From positions 1-44,399 of the IMG/VR virus record IMGVR_UViG_3300018059_000005: a stretch of 44,399 bases of DNA. One strand, 5' to 3'. This document shows, in pieces, positions 17,704 through 26,437 of this stretch. Every line of letters starts with the position of its first letter. Position 1 is the first letter of the stretch. The notes beneath the pieces are model-generated. The model worked only from the letters and a program-made list of their open reading frames with translations. It was not told the origin of the DNA and did no database searches. A program made the translations under genes and the position numbers. This stretch comes from a virus.

Positions 17704-19765
17704 ACCAGATGTTCAAAGACAGAAACTAGCAGAATTTTTTCAGAAAGCTGTTAGTTCATTTGAAAATCTTCCTGGTTCCTTAATCAAAAATGTTGCTGGA
17801 ATTCCACTATCTATTCCACCATTGATGGATTTACTTCCTTTTTCTACTCCTGTTGGTCCATCAGGTCCATATGGTATAAATCCTGGACAAACAGAAGAAC
17901 TAAAGAGTATGATGAAAGGAATTTATGAACCATATCTTCCCGAAAATATTGAAAATACACTTGTAGAAGATCCTGGTCGTCCTATACTTGATTTGGCGTC
18001 ACTTGTTGCTCCTTTCTTAAAAACTGCTAAAGGCTCAGGACTAGGAATTTCTCCTACTAAAAGATTAAAAAATTATATTATAAATAAGGTTGGGCATGCT
18101 CCTGAAGAAATTCCAGCTGAATTATTAACTGATGAAGTATCAGGAATCAAACAATATGGTGGAGCAACTCAACGTGAGATAGTGGAGGAATCACAAAGAA
18201 GAGGAATTCCACTTAATTGGCTTCAGGGATTAAAAAGTAGAGTTAATGCTGGATTTATAGAATCCTGGTTAAATCCAGAAACCGCTGCTATTCATGACCC
18301 ACTTCTTGAAGCAAGAAATAGAGTTCAAACTAGAGAAACTAGAAGTATGGTTCAGGAACTTCTTGATCCAACTGGTAAACTAGATGTATTGGATGAACCA
18401 GGATTAACTGCTTCTAAAATTAATAAAGAAGTTACTAAAGAAGGCGGAATTATAGAAAAATATTGGAATAATATTAAAACTAAAGAGGCATCAGTTTTTG
18501 GTCCGGCTAATGAAACAATTATTCCATTTACTGAGGAAAGAAAAGTTTCTTATAATAGAAGCGGTGGGCAAACTGGGGAAACTGTAAAAGATATTCCAAG
18601 AGAAGTACAAGGACCCATTATTCTCAGTGAAACATATCCAATTATAGAAGATTTAGTAAAGGATCTTAATGTAGTAGAAAATTCCTTCCTCAATACTCCT
18701 TTAGTTCTAAGTGATCATGCAGCAGTTATAAAGAAATTAAAAGGACTTCTAGAAAATCCTTCTTATAAACAATTAGAGGGTACATTTAATATTGGTGATA
18801 TAAATATACTTTGGAGTATTAAGCAAAATTTGAATGGATTAAGAAATTATGTTAATAATAATATGCAAAATTCTGGGCTTAGTTCTAAATTATCTGATCT
18901 TCATGAAGCTATTAAAAATGATATCTATAATACTTTTAGCGATCCGCATGGACATGAATGGTACAAAAATACTCCGGATTTGGGAGAAAGATTTAAGAAC
19001 TATATCGAATTTAGTGGGGAAGAATTAAAGAAAAAACAAACATCTGCTTATAAATATTTGGGAACTGAACCTTGGAGGGGTTTAAATTCACAAGCTATAA
19101 TGATGGACCCTGAAAAAGGTATTGCTGGAATGATGGGAAGTTATAATGATTTTAAACATAGTTCAGATCTACTTGGTAAAGATACTTCTCGTCAGGTTCT
19201 TTTAGCAGATATGTTTGCAGAAACAGTAGATACAGAGAATATGTTGAGAGGTTATGATTATAAAAAGATTAGAAATTATACTGAAAAACATAAAGATAAA
19301 ATTAATCTAGTAATGAATACAGATCAAAAACATGCTCTTAGTATATGGTCAGGTTTTGTAGAAAATCAAAATAAACTTAATGAACTTCAGAAAGCACAAT
19401 CTCTATTTTCTACTCGGAAAGATCAAGGGGTTCTTAATATTGTTAGTGGTGCATTGGCCCAACGGCCAGGACTTCTTGCATTAGGTATAGTGAGGGATGC
19501 ACAACTTATTTTTTCTAAGAAATTTCTTTCTAAAATAGCATCAGATACACAAGCTGTTTATGCAGCAGCAAGACTTGCAGATACACCATATACACATCCA
19601 TCAGTTATAACACGAACAAAGAATTTTATTAAAATTTTAGGTAAAATGAATGTAGTTGGTAAATTGAACTATGCAGATGGAACTGAACAAGAAGTAGGGG
19701 TTACTTCAAGTGGAGAAATTAGACCTCTTGATGAAAGAAGTAAACCCCTTGGATTTTTGGAATAA
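17684..19765 (+). CDS. Large putative internal virion/ejection protein, last gene of the virion operon
   Basis: A 693-residue, largely helical protein. It has a proline/hydrophobic N-terminal segment (LIKNVAGIPLSIPPLMDLLP, residues ~27-46), a second apolar stretch near 100 (ILDLASLVAPFLKTAKG), and a C-terminal helical region (ALGIVRDAQLIFSKKFLSKI). No lysozyme or protease motif is seen. Its start has a strong GGAGG site 8 bases before the ATG, inside the upstream gene. It ends at 19765, and the convergent ThyX gene ends at 19766, so no base separates them. A role as DNA-ejection protein is inferred from position, size and helical composition. Confidence 0.65.
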   Translation: MPQAYGKPDVQRQKLAEFFQKAVSSFENLPGSLIKNVAGIPLSIPPLMDLLPFSTPVGPSGPYGINPGQTEELKSMMKGIYEPYLPENIENTLVEDPGRPILDLASLVAPFLKTAKGSGLGISPTKRLKNYIINKVGHAPEEIPAELLTDEVSGIKQYGGATQREIVEESQRRGIPLNWLQGLKSRVNAGFIESWLNPETAAIHDPLLEARNRVQTRETRSMVQELLDPTGKLDVLDEPGLTASKINKEVTKEGGIIEKYWNNIKTKEASVFGPANETIIPFTEERKVSYNRSGGQTGETVKDIPREVQGPIILSETYPIIEDLVKDLNVVENSFLNTPLVLSDHAAVIKKLKGLLENPSYKQLEGTFNIGDINILWSIKQNLNGLRNYVNNNMQNSGLSSKLSDLHEAIKNDIYNTFSDPHGHEWYKNTPDLGERFKNYIEFSGEELKKKQTSAYKYLGTEPWRGLNSQAIMMDPEKGIAGMMGSYNDFKHSSDLLGKDTSRQVLLADMFAETVDTENMLRGYDYKKIRNYTEKHKDKINLVMNTDQKHALSIWSGFVENQNKLNELQKAQSLFSTRKDQGVLNIVSGALAQRPGLLALGIVRDAQLIFSKKFLSKIASDTQAVYAAARLADTPYTHPSVITRTKNFIKILGKMNVVGKLNYADGTEQEVGVTSSGEIRPLDERSKPLGFLE

Positions 19766-20491
19766 TTATCTTACTAACCTCATCGCATCAATCTGTCTCA
19801 TTTCAGGAATGATATCTTCATAAAGAATAGGAATACATTCTTGAAATTGTTTTAGTAATGGAATTGTTACTTCTCTCATCTGAGGATGTGCTTCTTTGCA
19901 TGTTCTCATAATGAAGAAATGACGCCAAGTTCGTAAGTTCATGGTTGCAATTAAACGACTTGCAAGGGCATTGGGAAAAATTGAGCGAGCGATTTGAGGT
20001 TTGATTCCATTTTTAATTAGTTCTTTATAGGCGTCTTCACACGTTTCAATAACATTTTCCCAACAGCATTGACCAATAGTGGATTCAATGCAATCATCTT
20101 TAATTTCTCCATATTCATGATTATTGAATGGATATATAAAACTCGGTGGCATCTTCTTTTCATAATTCACAAATCGAGTTGATTCCTGAGTGTAAGACGC
20201 TAATCTGTGTCTGACAATTTCATGTGTGATTCCACGATCCACATAGAAATCAACGGTTGCACTTGCATGCTCTGTAATTGACCAATCTCCATGACCAAGA
20301 ACTACTGCTCGGATGAAGCGATCATAACTATAATCCGTTTGGGAATCTTCAGAACGATGTGAAATACGGCCACACCATTCAATTTTACGAAGAAGATTTA
20401 TTCCATTTCCTTTAGTAAAATCTACAATAGGGTTTATGGAACCATCATCACAGAAATTTATTAACTTTGCATACGGCTTCACAATCTGCAT
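19766..20491 (-). CDS. thyX: Flavin-dependent thymidylate synthase
   Basis: A 241-residue protein, normal length for ThyX. The diagnostic motif RHRxxSxxxxSxR is complete as RHRLASYTQESTR (residues 94-106). EHASATVDFYVDRGITHEI just before it and NLRTWRHFFIMRT near the C-terminus also fit the family. It makes dTMP from dUMP using methylene-tetrahydrofolate and FAD/NADPH, supplying thymidine for an AT-rich genome. It is the last gene of the early operon. Its start follows an AAAGGTGAATTAA cassette shared with the neighbouring MazG-like gene. Confidence 0.96.
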   Translation of the reverse strand: MQIVKPYAKLINFCDDGSINPIVDFTKGNGINLLRKIEWCGRISHRSEDSQTDYSYDRFIRAVVLGHGDWSITEHASATVDFYVDRGITHEIVRHRLASYTQESTRFVNYEKKMPPSFIYPFNNHEYGEIKDDCIESTIGQCCWENVIETCEDAYKELIKNGIKPQIARSIFPNALASRLIATMNLRTWRHFFIMRTCKEAHPQMREVTIPLLKQFQECIPILYEDIIPEMRQIDAMRLVR

Positions 20492-20512
20492 TTAATTCAC
20501 CTTTCTTTTTTC

Positions 20513-20854
20513 TTAAAATAATTTATTTCCATGTTTAAATGTTCTAGTTTCATTGTATCTTTGTTTTACTTCCACGCACATATCAGGATCTATTCCTAAA
20601 ATTGCAAATAAATGTAATATTCTTATTAGCAAATCTGCAAGTTCTATGGGAAATCCCTCTGGTTTAGTACCATCTTTGTGATAAATTTGGTATAATCCGT
20701 TATTATTTCTTAATTCTTCAACCGCTTCGCTTATTTCTGTATGCATTAGCAGTAGTTTTTCTTTAGCTATTTCTATTTTATCTCTATTTTCTTCATTCCA
20801 TCCATTGTTTTTACCCCACTCCAAAATTTCTAATGCTCGTTCATTCATTGTCAT
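20513..20854 (-). CDS. MazG-like nucleotide pyrophosphohydrolase
   Basis: A 113-residue all-helical protein. HTEISEAVEELR (about residues 34-45) and ELADLLIRILHLFAI (about 69-83) carry the E-x-x-E and E-x-x-D metal-binding pairs of the MazG/dUTPase-like superfamily. It probably hydrolyses a (d)NTP to the monophosphate, either dUTP, feeding ThyX next door, or another non-canonical nucleotide. The ATG abuts the stop of the small gene upstream, with the ribosome binding site AAGGTGAATTAA provided by that gene's last codons. Confidence 0.88.
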   Translation of the reverse strand: MTMNERALEILEWGKNNGWNEENRDKIEIAKEKLLLMHTEISEAVEELRNNNGLYQIYHKDGTKPEGFPIELADLLIRILHLFAILGIDPDMCVEVKQRYNETRTFKHGNKLF

Positions 20855-21013
20855 TTAATTCACCTTCCAAAGATTAATTCTTATGTAAAATTTAAAGAAT
20901 CTAATTAATAGAACTCTCCTAATTTCTCCTTTTGACATTCCATGTATTAGTTTAATTTTTGGCCAAAATCCCATTGGGAGTATAGCAGATAACATAACTT
21001 GTTCTTTTTTCAA
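20855..21013 (-). CDS. Small basic protein with TTG start
   Basis: A 52-residue reading frame filling the gap between the DUF3987 gene and the MazG-like gene. It starts at a TTG that overlaps the upstream TGA (TTGA) and has the GGAAAGGTGAA site encoded by the end of that gene. Its own stop abuts the MazG-like ATG. The product is hydrophobic/basic (KIKLIHGMSKGEIRRVLLIR near the centre), so it may be membrane- or nucleic-acid-associated. No family is recognised. An internal ATG at codon 7 is an alternative start. Confidence 0.55.
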   Translation of the reverse strand: MKKEQVMLSAILPMGFWPKIKLIHGMSKGEIRRVLLIRFFKFYIRINLWKVN

Positions 21014-22209
21014 TTCACCTTTCCTTTCATTTCTAATTCGTTTAAAAACATATTTCTTCCTTTGTTACTAATTTCGTAAGTAGTCTTCAATTGATTTCCC
21101 CCAGTATAAACAAGACCACTTTGTTCAAGCGTCATTATTGCTTTGTCTAACATTTCTGCATCAATTCTTCCAAGTAATGTACTAAGAAGAAATTCTCGTT
21201 CAATTGGCCGATTCATTTTTATAAGCATAACCATGACTTCTGTTATACATTGACCAATGGGTGTACTTCCGGTTCCTACAGAAGCAGTTAATTTCTTATA
21301 ATTTACCCAAATTTTAGATATCTTTTCTATTGCCCTCACCATATGTCGTTTTTCAACTATAAGATCAAATCTTGGTTCTGACGCTCCTAATAAAATTGCA
21401 AGTTTAAGTGCATGTATATGTGCTCGATGTTCAAATCCAGTATGCGATTCATTTTTTTCAAAATCGCAAGCTTTATACCAATCATCCATATATTTAATAG
21501 CATCTTCAGTAACTTTTATTATACCTTTCTTTCTTGCTAATTCATGAAGATGTTTAATCAATGGCTCTAAATCTACATCAGTTGTTGGATCATTAAATCC
21601 TAAATCTTTATGTCTAGCTTTATTTTCTACTAGAATAATTTGACGTCCCACTAATCCTCCATGTACATCTACATTAGAAAACATATCTTTAAGAAATGCA
21701 AAATTAGTTGCAGCTATAAATGTAACACAAGTATCTTTTAAAGTAACAACTTCTTGAGATTTGAGAAGGACTGGGTGTTCCTCATGATAATCATAAATAT
21801 CAGTTAGAATTCCTGAAGTCTGTGTATCTTTAACTAGGAAGGATGCAAGTTCTTCAGTGTACATTAAGCATGAAGCTCCTTTAATTGTCTTATTTTCTCT
21901 ATTTTTTACTGCTGCAAGTTCATTTAAAACTGCTTGAATAGATGCACGTCCTTCAATGATCTTAGTGTTATTAATTGTTTTTACCAATCTACTTAGTGCT
22001 TTTAATGGTGAAGATTTTCTTGTTGCTGCTGAATCTCCAATAAACATTACATATATGTTGGGATATACTCTTCTAAAAGCACCAAATCTAACATAAGCAT
22101 TATCACGCATAACAGCAGCTAATGCAGTGTATCCCGCCCATTCAAAATAACTTGTTGGTGATTCCATGTATCGCGTAACTTTAAGAAATTCTTCAATAAA
22201 ATCATCCAT
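21010..22209 (-). CDS. DUF3987-type P-loop ATPase, replication-associated
   Basis: A 399-residue protein. A Walker A-like segment FIGDSAATRKSSPLKAL (G58 to K65-S66) and a Walker B-like strand CLMYTEELASF (E119/E120) lie with the spacing of DUF3987 proteins, relatives of phage/plasmid replicative helicases that often lack a primase domain. A C-terminal winged-helix-like region (IEREFLLSTLLGRIDAEMLD, then LEQSGLVYTGGNQLKTTYEI) could bind DNA. It probably acts at the replication fork or in initiation. It overlaps the small zinc gene upstream by eight bases. Confidence 0.8.
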   Translation of the reverse strand: MDDFIEEFLKVTRYMESPTSYFEWAGYTALAAVMRDNAYVRFGAFRRVYPNIYVMFIGDSAATRKSSPLKALSRLVKTINNTKIIEGRASIQAVLNELAAVKNRENKTIKGASCLMYTEELASFLVKDTQTSGILTDIYDYHEEHPVLLKSQEVVTLKDTCVTFIAATNFAFLKDMFSNVDVHGGLVGRQIILVENKARHKDLGFNDPTTDVDLEPLIKHLHELARKKGIIKVTEDAIKYMDDWYKACDFEKNESHTGFEHRAHIHALKLAILLGASEPRFDLIVEKRHMVRAIEKISKIWVNYKKLTASVGTGSTPIGQCITEVMVMLIKMNRPIEREFLLSTLLGRIDAEMLDKAIMTLEQSGLVYTGGNQLKTTYEISNKGRNMFLNELEMKGKVN

Positions 22210-22375
22210 TAGCTATCTCTTTTGAATCAGAATCTTTTCCATAACGAGATAAATAGTAATGGCGCAATACACGAATTCGATTAAGACAAGCTGGACAAAC
22301 TCCACATTCACAAGATGCTTTTGGTCCTCTCTTCTTTGGAGGGGGTATTTTTGGTATTTTGAAGGGTTTAGGCAT
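22202..22375 (-). CDS. Small Cys4 zinc-binding protein
   Basis: A 57-residue protein. A basic, proline-rich N-terminus (PKIPPPKKRGPKA) leads into CECGVCPACLNRIRVLRHYY, a compact C-x-C-x-x-C-x-x-C knuckle followed by an arginine-rich helix. Similar small CxCGxCxxC proteins occur in phage early operons and probably bind nucleic acid. The stop overlaps the DUF3987 start (ATGGATGA). Its ATG lies three bases after the previous stop. It is too short for routine detection, but the cysteine pattern and exact junctions support it. Confidence 0.8.
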   Translation of the reverse strand: MPKPFKIPKIPPPKKRGPKASCECGVCPACLNRIRVLRHYYLSRYGKDSDSKEIANG

Positions 22376-22378
22376 GGA

Positions 22379-22618
22379 TTAAAGTTTTTCACCAGAAAGA
22401 ATTCTCTGTTCTAAATCAAATTCATCCGTTGACCAAGTTATACATATACCAGATAAATTCCATAAAAGAATTAATCTTCTTTTTTCATAAGTAACTGGAT
22501 TTAATTCTATACCAATCCAAAATATTTTATTATCAATTAAAATTTTCTTTTCTACTTCAACTACATTTGATAATCGAGATGTTCGCCATTTTCCAGTGAA
22601 ATCCATTTCTTCAATCAT
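22379..22618 (-). CDS. Hypothetical early protein
   Basis: A 79-residue protein, I start it at the ATG at 22618, which has a GGAG site nine bases upstream, instead of an in-frame TTG at 22633. It is acidic with tryptophan-rich strands (KIFWIGIELNPVTYEKRRLI, LLWNLSGICITWSTDEFDL), so probably a small beta-sheet protein. No family is recognised. It overlaps the previous gene by eight bases. Confidence 0.75.
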   Translation of the reverse strand: MIEEMDFTGKWRTSRLSNVVEVEKKILIDNKIFWIGIELNPVTYEKRRLILLWNLSGICITWSTDEFDLEQRILSGEKL

Positions 22619-22874
22619 CTGAAATTTCTCCAATCAGTCCTAAAAGTTTAAGTGTTACGTAGAAATCTTTGAGTCCTGGTGTTTCTTTTTCGATTTTGTT
22701 ATGTTCAATTTCCCAAATTGCTGTGTATACTTTACAGAGTTTGTTATAAATGCAATGAACTCTATAGTAGATGAGATACTGAAATGGCCATTGTTCAAAT
22801 AAAAGAAATACATTTCCTGATTTATCATCTGGCTCAATAAGTATTTCTTTGCATGTTATTTTTCTAAATTCCAT
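22611..22874 (-). CDS. Hypothetical early protein
   Basis: An 87-residue protein from the ATG at 22874, with a GGAAG site nine bases upstream; an upstream TTG (22889) is less likely. The sequence mixes strands (EILIEPDDKSGNVFLLFEQW) and a helical C-terminus (LKDFYVTLKLLGLIGEISDD). No family is recognised. It overlaps its neighbours by 19 and 8 bases, so it is translationally coupled in the operon. Confidence 0.75.
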   Translation of the reverse strand: MEFRKITCKEILIEPDDKSGNVFLLFEQWPFQYLIYYRVHCIYNKLCKVYTAIWEIEHNKIEKETPGLKDFYVTLKLLGLIGEISDD

Positions 22875-23134
22875 GTATTTTTCTTCCAATCAAATATTAT
22901 TGCTTTCATTGGTATCATATAAGCACTAAAGAAGTATAAATTATTATCTGGTAAATCTTCTGATAAATGTATTTTTATTTTCTGTTTTATTACATTTTTA
23001 AAAAGAACACTATTAGTAATTAATTTTATATATCCCTCCAAAGTACAATAAACACTAGTTAATGGCGGTCCATCTCCTTCTCTACATTTATCATACATTT
23101 CTTGTAAAGTTTTTATATTTAATTGTTTTTCCAT
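22856..23134 (-). CDS. Hypothetical early protein downstream of the polymerase
   Basis: A 92-residue protein, started at the ATG at 23134, which overlaps the end of the DNA polymerase gene by 16 bases and has a GGTGG-type site; a TTG at 23152 would add six residues. A helical N-terminus (LNIKTLQEMYDKCREGDGPP) is followed by strands ending FDWKKNTWNLEK. Together with the two following small genes it forms a trio of unknown proteins of about 80-90 residues, possibly accessory to replication. Confidence 0.75.
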   Translation of the reverse strand: MEKQLNIKTLQEMYDKCREGDGPPLTSVYCTLEGYIKLITNSVLFKNVIKQKIKIHLSEDLPDNNLYFFSAYMIPMKAIIFDWKKNTWNLEK

Positions 23135-25572
23135 TCCACCATCTCTCCCCAAGAAATTTCTCCTAAAGTAACCTCACCGGGAATAACTAATTGATAATCT
23201 CGTTTTAAACAACATTCATTGAAATCAATTGGAATTCTAACTGCATTTAGAAATGATTCACAAAATTTATCCTTTGCTCCAATTGCAACTTCAAAAGTTA
23301 ATGAATCATGGGATTCACAAATTGGAAATGCAATCGGCGGAGGAAATTTTTCAACAAGTTTAGAAATAATAGTGAATTTATTATGGTCACTCACTGTAGC
23401 TTGTGGTATTGTTGAAAAGGCTTGCTTGTACATTGGATCTTCAACACGCCCAAAGAAATCTCGCCTTCGTCCATGTGGACTTATTAAATAACGAAATTGA
23501 TCTATTCTCTCCTTAATCTGAGCATGAAAAATACCACGAATTTTAGGGGATATTTCATGAAATCGTGTAAGAATTTCTTTACATCTTGATTTATCAAAAT
23601 GAGTCATTACTGAGAGGACACCTGGTCCTGCGTCGTAGTTTCCTGCATGGCGTGGTTCTTTTCCCAAGTATTGCCGATCATCATATTCAATGTCTTCAAA
23701 TGCTTTTCCAGTAATGAGCATAGCTGTAAGAACGTGGCGGTCATCTTTAAATCCATTTTTATTTCTTCTGAAAGTGGTTCTATTAAGAATTTCCATTCCT
23801 TCCCAATCTTCCGCGAGCACACACACAACTCTATCTTCGGCTTGGGCTTGATCTCCTTCAATGAAACAATATCCAGGAGAAGGAATGAATATTCTTCTGA
23901 GATCTTTTCCAAAAGATTCCTTACCAAACTTAAATCCATGTTTTGGGATTGTTTGGAAAGATCCCCCGAGATCAATTTCTTCGATTTTACCTTTTTTACC
24001 AATGACATAACCTTTCTCCAATGATTTACCTGCTGTATTTCTACCTGTTTTTGCCCATCCAAGACGAAAAGAACTTCGCATTCTTCCATCAGGAGAGATC
24101 GGATTTACAAGAAATTGAATTACTTTTCCCAACTTACGAGCAAAAATTAATCGTTTAAGAACTTCCTTAATTCCTGTATCTGTGATTTCATTAATATATA
24201 TTTCCTCAATAGTATCTTCTCCGGTATCGTAGGCTTGTTTCCCGGAATCCGTTGTATGAGAATGTTTAGGACATTTAAGTATATCATAGACGAACTTTCC
24301 AACTTGTGCAGGAGAGAGAGGGTTGATTCTTTCTCCAGCGATAAGATTGATAATTGTACAATTTTCTTCGAAAAGTGGCCTGTATTTATTGAGGAGTTTC
24401 TTTCTTTCTTGGTCATCTACTCTAATTCCTCTTTCTTCCATTTTCTTAAATGTAAAGAATGCTGGCATTACATTCTTGAAAAAGAAAACTTTCACACCTT
24501 GTGTATGTGCATCATTTAACTGTTTATCCCAAGTTTGCCAAGCCACTAAGGCATCTTTGGCATTGTAAATTAGAAGTTTATCTGCTGAATGAATTTTTGG
24601 ATCATATTCTTTACCTTCATCTTTGTAATATGGCTGATCTGAATATATGGAACAAAGAAAATCTAGGCCCTTGGGTAATTCAGGATAAATAGTTGACTGC
24701 ATCAACATTGTATCACCAATAATATTATGAATATCAAATCCCCATTGCTGTAGAACTGACCAATCATATTTGATATTCTGATTTATCTTGGGAAGTTTAG
24801 ATTTTAGAATTTCATCAATAAGTTTATACAAATATCCTCTACTATGACCATCCATTGAATTACCAACAAGAAGTGGTACTGAAATTGCTTCATATCCATC
24901 ATGACAGAAACTTATACAAGTAATAAAGCCATGATGAGTTTCAATGTCTAAAGTTAGGAATCGACCTTCTTTTCCTCGTTCCCACCATTTAGATAATTCT
25001 CCAGGAGTTCTAACTATCCAAACTAATTCTTTTGGTTGGAACAAGGAATTTAGTTTTCGTAATTCGAATACTTTTCCAATATCCCATTGAGTATAGGAGT
25101 AGGGTATCTCATTTTGTTCCATTATATCCCGCATTGAGAGACATGGAACTACATTTATTGGAAGTTCAGTTAATGAAGGATCTATGTGAAGAATTGATCC
25201 CCTGTGCTTATGAATAGATTTTTCTGCAGTAATTCCAGTAAGTGCCAATTCTCCAAAAGATAGAATTACTTTTGGTTTAACTGCTGCTATTTCTTCCTTG
25301 ATGATATGTTTCCAGTTTTGTAATTCGAATACCTTTGCTAAAGCCTCCTTTTTTACTTTAGCAATTTTAGATTTAAAGCCTGGAATTGGAACCTTGATAA
25401 AATGAGTACAGTAGGAATTCTCAACCTTCCATTTATAAGGTGATAAAAGTGTATTTGTAAATCGTCTTATCCCTCCTTCAAAAGCTACACCACGAGTATT
25501 TTCTTCTTCGGTGGGATAATCTCCGACTATCATAATATCAGAAGGTGGGCCGGTTGCTGAGATGGAGTTCAT
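23119..25572 (-). CDS. Family A DNA polymerase with N-terminal uracil-DNA-glycosylase-like domain
   Basis: An 817-residue phage replicative polymerase. Residues ~10-150 match the family 4 uracil-DNA-glycosylase fold (IMIVGDYPTEEENTRGVAFE), but the usual C-terminal His motif is replaced by VVPCLSMRD, so the domain may be inactive. The 3'-5' exonuclease has LTLDIETHH (D209, E211), NIKYDWS (D270) and LIYNAKDAL (Y336, D340). The polymerase has motif A IEGDQAQAEDR (D574), motif B KEPRHAGNYDAGPG (Y646 at the nucleotide-selecting position) and motif C ESHDSLTF (H755-D756). Motif C reads HDS, not the common HDE. SPO1-type phage polymerases share this glycosylase-polymerase layout. It overlaps the HTH-like gene upstream by 35 bases. 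Confidence 0.95.
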   Translation of the reverse strand: MNSISATGPPSDIMIVGDYPTEEENTRGVAFEGGIRRFTNTLLSPYKWKVENSYCTHFIKVPIPGFKSKIAKVKKEALAKVFELQNWKHIIKEEIAAVKPKVILSFGELALTGITAEKSIHKHRGSILHIDPSLTELPINVVPCLSMRDIMEQNEIPYSYTQWDIGKVFELRKLNSLFQPKELVWIVRTPGELSKWWERGKEGRFLTLDIETHHGFITCISFCHDGYEAISVPLLVGNSMDGHSRGYLYKLIDEILKSKLPKINQNIKYDWSVLQQWGFDIHNIIGDTMLMQSTIYPELPKGLDFLCSIYSDQPYYKDEGKEYDPKIHSADKLLIYNAKDALVAWQTWDKQLNDAHTQGVKVFFFKNVMPAFFTFKKMEERGIRVDDQERKKLLNKYRPLFEENCTIINLIAGERINPLSPAQVGKFVYDILKCPKHSHTTDSGKQAYDTGEDTIEEIYINEITDTGIKEVLKRLIFARKLGKVIQFLVNPISPDGRMRSSFRLGWAKTGRNTAGKSLEKGYVIGKKGKIEEIDLGGSFQTIPKHGFKFGKESFGKDLRRIFIPSPGYCFIEGDQAQAEDRVVCVLAEDWEGMEILNRTTFRRNKNGFKDDRHVLTAMLITGKAFEDIEYDDRQYLGKEPRHAGNYDAGPGVLSVMTHFDKSRCKEILTRFHEISPKIRGIFHAQIKERIDQFRYLISPHGRRRDFFGRVEDPMYKQAFSTIPQATVSDHNKFTIISKLVEKFPPPIAFPICESHDSLTFEVAIGAKDKFCESFLNAVRIPIDFNECCLKRDYQLVIPGEVTLGEISWGEMVEWKNN

Positions 25573-25867
25573 TTTCTTTCATCTTTTCCAATAACTCGTT
25601 TAACTTAAATTGATCAGTTTCTAAAACTGCCTTCAATGACTCTAACCGAATTAGTTTTGGTTCTTTTCGTAGTTTCTTGAGTGCAGCTATATGGTTATTA
25701 ACCCATGATGGTCGTACATTAAGGAATTTCATTATTTCTCTGGGTTGCATATAGAACTGTAAATAGTAGAAGGCAAGAAATTGGATACGCCAATCTTGTG
25801 AATTAATGCACTCAAGGGCCAATTCTTGAGCTTTTTCTTTTGAAGATGCAATTTTAGGTTTTCTCAT
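25538..25867 (-). CDS. Small helix-turn-helix-like protein
   Basis: A 109-residue, all-helical basic protein. REIMKFLNVRPSWVNNHIAA (residues ~43-62) has the spacing of a helix-turn-helix, with a possible recognition helix PSWVNNHIAALKKLRKE. A second helical region (LNELLEKMKENEL) closes the protein. It could be a transcription regulator or a replication-initiation accessory factor; its gene overlaps the polymerase start by 35 bases. The HTH call is by pattern only. Confidence 0.7.
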   Translation of the reverse strand: MRKPKIASSKEKAQELALECINSQDWRIQFLAFYYLQFYMQPREIMKFLNVRPSWVNNHIAALKKLRKEPKLIRLESLKAVLETDQFKLNELLEKMKENELHLSNRPTF

Positions 25868-26081
25868 GTTCCCTAATTATAATATCTTTTGGTTCTCCAA
25901 CTCTAGCGTGTCTGGATTCTACTAGAATCAATGTGATTTCTGCACCCTCTGAAATGTGAAAGTCCAAATATGGCTTGGTTCTTTCATTCAGAAATGCTAA
26001 TTTAATTAGCTGTACCTCTCTTGGACTTTCGGGAGTAAGCACAACTTTGTTTTGATCGTTAAATTGAAAGTTAACTTTCAT
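25854..26081 (-). CDS. Hypothetical early protein
   Basis: A 75-residue, beta-rich protein (KVNFQFNDQNKVVLTPESPR, then AEITLILVESRH). It resembles small strand-rich phage early proteins of unknown function. It overlaps the HTH-like gene by 14 bases and the previous gene by 11. Confidence 0.75.
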   Translation of the reverse strand: MKVNFQFNDQNKVVLTPESPREVQLIKLAFLNERTKPYLDFHISEGAEITLILVESRHARVGEPKDIIIREHEKT

Positions 26082-26271
26082 GTTGATTCCCTCTCAAGTT
26101 TTTCAAATCTTTTATAAATAAGAGAGTAAAACCTGATTTACATTCCTCACAATTTCTAAAATGAATAGCTTGAGATTCATGTTCTTTTTGATGAATACTT
26201 AAAGCTATCTGGAATGCATGCTGGTATTCTTCACTTTTTTTTATTTCCTTAACTTGAGATTGAGTTAACAT
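26071..26271 (-). CDS. Hypothetical early protein with a Cys pair
   Basis: A 66-residue protein: helical and charged (SQVKEIKKSEEYQHAFQIAL) with a single HFRNCEECKSGF motif near residue 37-48 that could bind a metal with the neighbouring histidines. No family is recognised. It overlaps both neighbouring genes. Confidence 0.7.
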   Translation of the reverse strand: MLTQSQVKEIKKSEEYQHAFQIALSIHQKEHESQAIHFRNCEECKSGFTLLFIKDLKNLRGNQHES

Positions 26272-26437
26272 TGTAAAGAAACAGCCTTTCTACTTCATTT
26301 AGAAGTTCTTGTGCATATTTTTCATTTATTTTACCTGGAAGATCAAAAAATCTTGGTTGTCCAAATTGATCTCTAAACCAGATTGATGATCTCCCCAATG
26401 AACTGCTATAATCTACTCTCATGAATTTAAGTTTCAT
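26249..26437 (-). CDS. Hypothetical early protein
   Basis: A 62-residue protein with an N-terminal strand region (MRVDYSSSLGRSSIWFRDQF) and a helical C-terminus. The ATG has a GGAGG site ten bases upstream in the preceding gene. No family is recognised. Confidence 0.72.
   Translation of the reverse strand: MKLKFMRVDYSSSLGRSSIWFRDQFGQPRFFDLPGKINEKYAQELLNEVERLFLYNVNSISS

Noticed and set aside
23607-24089. A 160-codon alternative frame inside the polymerase
   Set aside because: Overlaps the well-supported polymerase exonuclease/polymerase domains in another frame on the same strand; no independent start signal.
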